Source: a bacterium (lineage in GTDB: Bacteria; Patescibacteriota; Minisyncoccia; Minisyncoccales; UBA10102). Taken from it: a DNA stretch of 7,297 nucleotides. Under the pieces are notes generated by a model. It was not told the DNA's origin and searched no databases. It worked only from the letters and a program-made list of their open reading frames with translations. The DNA lies in assembly GCA_030699255.1 (NCBI GenBank), contig JAUYJR010000064.1:1-7297 (forward strand). Reading direction: 5' to 3'. Made by a program: the position numbers and the translations under genes. Shown one piece after another: positions 6,210 to 7,297 of this stretch; the first letter of the stretch is position 1, and each line of letters begins with the position of its first letter.

Positions 6210-7100
6210 CTAGCGCCCCTGCATTATGCGCGATACTTCTTCCGGAACAAAAGGATAATACAGGCCAGATGAAGTCTGAGAGAAAGAAGCAAACCTCATG
6301 GATGTTTCTGTACGCATCCGCTCTTGGCGATCTCCAAAAGTTTTTACGCTTTTTTCCAAGATCACCCCCGTCTCTCTATCAATACACAGAGAGACCAAGA
6401 GAGACATGTTCTTAACCTCTTCCTCATTGGGAACTCCCGGAAGAAGTACAGCCTTAGCGTTCACCATGTTGCCCAAAAATTCAGCACCAGCTCTTAGGGT
6501 GACAGGAATGCAGAGCCTGGCCTTTTCCTCATCTTCCGAATTAAAGGCATAGAGAAGGCGAGGCTCCCCTACCTCCCCCTCAATCATCTTTCCCTCAAGC
6601 AAGAGGAGAGCCGAGGATACTTCATCTCCCGAAAAAACCACAAGATTTTCTAGCGCGTTATTTTTCCGTTCACAAAAGACATTTGTTCCAAAACAGGAAA
6701 CTACCTCTCCCTCTCGCACAAAGATATAAGAAGTATTGAGCGCGTTTCTTGCGACTTGGTCCATAAAAGGATGCACGCTGGTGCGGACAATGCCGTTTTG
6801 TTTTTCTGTTACCAGAACAACATCTTCCGCGTATAGCTCGCTCTCCCCTTCCCATTCACGGATATCTCCTCTGTATGAAACTTCATATGCAGGTGTACGC
6901 GTTGCAAGCTCCTGAAGATTACGAAGCGTCAGAATACCAAAAGAGGAGTCCTGCGCAATGTCAGACTCCTCCTGTTTTTCACTCGTTCTCAAATTCCGCA
7001 TGTTCTTTTCAAAGAGTGTGTACGAGAACGCAGCAACTCCTCCAAGCAGGAGAAGTAGGATTAGTATCTTCCAAAATCTTTTCTTTTTCTTTCTTGCCAT
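6210..7100 (-). CDS. Single-span exported protein of unknown function, possibly LolA/LppX-like
   Basis: 296 residues. A very basic start (ARKKKKRFWK) precedes one hydrophobic helix (about 9-29), then an exported domain; it is a membrane anchor or an uncleaved signal. I do not recognise a named family. Alternating beta-strand patterns (YEVSYRGDI, ESELYAEDVVLVTEKQNGIVRTSV) and a late LCIDRETGVILEK strand-turn-strand with MRFASFS near the end recall the half-barrel of LolA/LppX-type lipid carriers, but this is only shape similarity. Cys136 and Cys143 could pair, as could Cys197 and Cys239. The ATG has no Shine-Dalgarno; AT-rich sequence with a TATGAT (7119-7114) lies just upstream. It appears to be the first gene of the run ending at lepB and stops with TAG 31 bases before nfo. 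Confidence 0.8.
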   Translation of the reverse strand: MARKKKKRFWKILILLLLLGGVAAFSYTLFEKNMRNLRTSEKQEESDIAQDSSFGILTLRNLQELATRTPAYEVSYRGDIREWEGESELYAEDVVLVTEKQNGIVRTSVHPFMDQVARNALNTSYIFVREGEVVSCFGTNVFCERKNNALENLVVFSGDEVSSALLLLEGKMIEGEVGEPRLLYAFNSEDEEKARLCIPVTLRAGAEFLGNMVNAKAVLLPGVPNEEEVKNMSLLVSLCIDRETGVILEKSVKTFGDRQERMRTETSMRFASFSQTSSGLYYPFVPEEVSRIMQGR

Positions 7101-7130
7101 ATAATGTTAATTTATCATATTCCGCACTCC

Positions 7131-7150
7131 GAGAGTATACCTTTGCAAGA
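7131..7150. repeat. 20-bp direct repeat, copy proximal to the 296-residue gene
   Basis: GAGAGTATACCTTTGCAAGA matches 7267-7286 at 19 of 20 positions, 136 bases apart. On the minus strand it contains GGTATACT, a -10-like string upstream of the gene starting at 7100. Confidence 0.7.
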
Positions 7151-7153
7151 CCG

Positions 7154-7297
7154 TCAAAAATTCTGCTGAATTTTTGGCTCGATCTCAGCGCCGTCGCGCT
7201 TGCGAACGTCCTTCTGAAAGCATATGCTCTGCGTTAACAAAGCATAACTCCCACATTTGCAACGAAGAGAGTATGCCTTTGCAAGATGGCCCTGAAG
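7154..7297 (-). CDS. Possible C-terminal end of an upstream gene (47 codons, low confidence)
   Basis: From the window edge one minus frame has 47 sense codons and ends at TGA (7154-7156). It encodes a peptide with a CKCG motif and a charged end (RKRDGAEIEPKIQQNF). Other frames are also partly open here, and the stretch contains a direct repeat and two hairpins. It could therefore equally be noncoding intergenic sequence. I do not recognise the peptide. Confidence 0.2.
   Translation of the reverse strand, partial: LQGHLAKAYSLRCKCGSYALLTQSICFQKDVRKRDGAEIEPKIQQNF
7155..7176. repeat. AT-rich hairpin upstream of the 296-residue gene
   Basis: CAAAAATTC pairs with GAATTTTTG around a 4-base loop (9-bp stem). 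The T-run is inside the stem, so at most it is a weak terminator for whatever lies to the right. Confidence 0.5.
7224..7245. repeat. Short hairpin in the right-edge region
   Basis: ATGCTCTG (7224-7231) can pair with CAAAGCAT (7238-7245) around a 6-base CGTTAA loop. On the minus-strand RNA this is 8 bp with one G-U pair. It lies within the 136-base interval bounded by the 20-bp direct repeats. Confidence 0.4.
7267..7286. repeat. 20-bp direct repeat, copy near the window edge
   Basis: The partner of 7131-7150 with one mismatch (G for A in the TATAC/TATGC position). The sequence between the copies contains both hairpins. Confidence 0.7.

Noticed and set aside
6875..7237. Plus-strand open frame crossing the start of the 296-residue gene.
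   Set aside because: It overlaps the well-supported minus-strand coding start and signal-anchor region, and its peptide shows no recognisable domain.
1..7297. CRISPR array, tRNA, rRNA or insertion sequence.
   Set aside because: No regularly spaced identical repeats, cloverleaf, rRNA-like segment, transposase motif or terminal inverted repeats were seen.

Overview
All seven complete genes in this window are on the minus strand, so transcription runs from right to left. The best guess for the host is a member of the Patescibacteria (Candidate Phyla Radiation), probably a parcubacterial lineage. The main reason is the left-hand gene: a long surface protein with cytoplasmic helix-turn-helix-like repeats, one membrane span and a phage-tail-fibre-like exterior, a style I associate with that group. 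Compact gene packing and starts that mostly lack a Shine-Dalgarno sequence fit this. The placement is inference; no marker gene is present. The genetic code looks standard. TGA ends four genes, which argues against the UGA=Gly lineages (Gracilibacteria, Absconditabacteria). TAG ends the others.

Right part (about 7297 to 3017): a 197-base edge region carries a 20-base direct repeat and two hairpins. It is followed by a tightly packed run of six genes: a single-span exported protein of unknown function, endonuclease IV (nfo, all nine metal ligands present), an MgtE-type magnesium channel without the usual N-terminal sensor domain, a 70-residue two-span membrane protein, a two-span bacterial PH-domain protein, and type I signal peptidase (lepB). 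Two junctions are 4-base ATGA overlaps (nfo/mgtE and PH/lepB). A perfect 19-bp hairpin terminator follows lepB. Nfo also has what looks like its own extended -10 promoter, placed so that the transcript would start at the ATG (leaderless).

Left part (about 2960 to 1): a strong sigma70-type promoter drives the surface fibre gene. Its leader carries four short CGAT(A) repeats spaced 10-11 bp, a candidate operator. The gene stops at an amber codon (242-244) after 867 residues, but the same reading frame stays open for the remaining 80 codons of the window. That continuation carries the same repeat motifs as the body of the protein, including a 27-base exact duplicate in the same frame. So the true protein was, or is, longer than the ORF.

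Functionally the window is mostly envelope biology: signal peptidase, membrane proteins, ion transport and a giant surface fibre, with a DNA-repair gene embedded. The observations most worth follow-up are the amber codon inside the fibre reading frame, the HTH-membrane-fibre architecture together with phased repeats in its own leader, and the apparent leaderless start of nfo.
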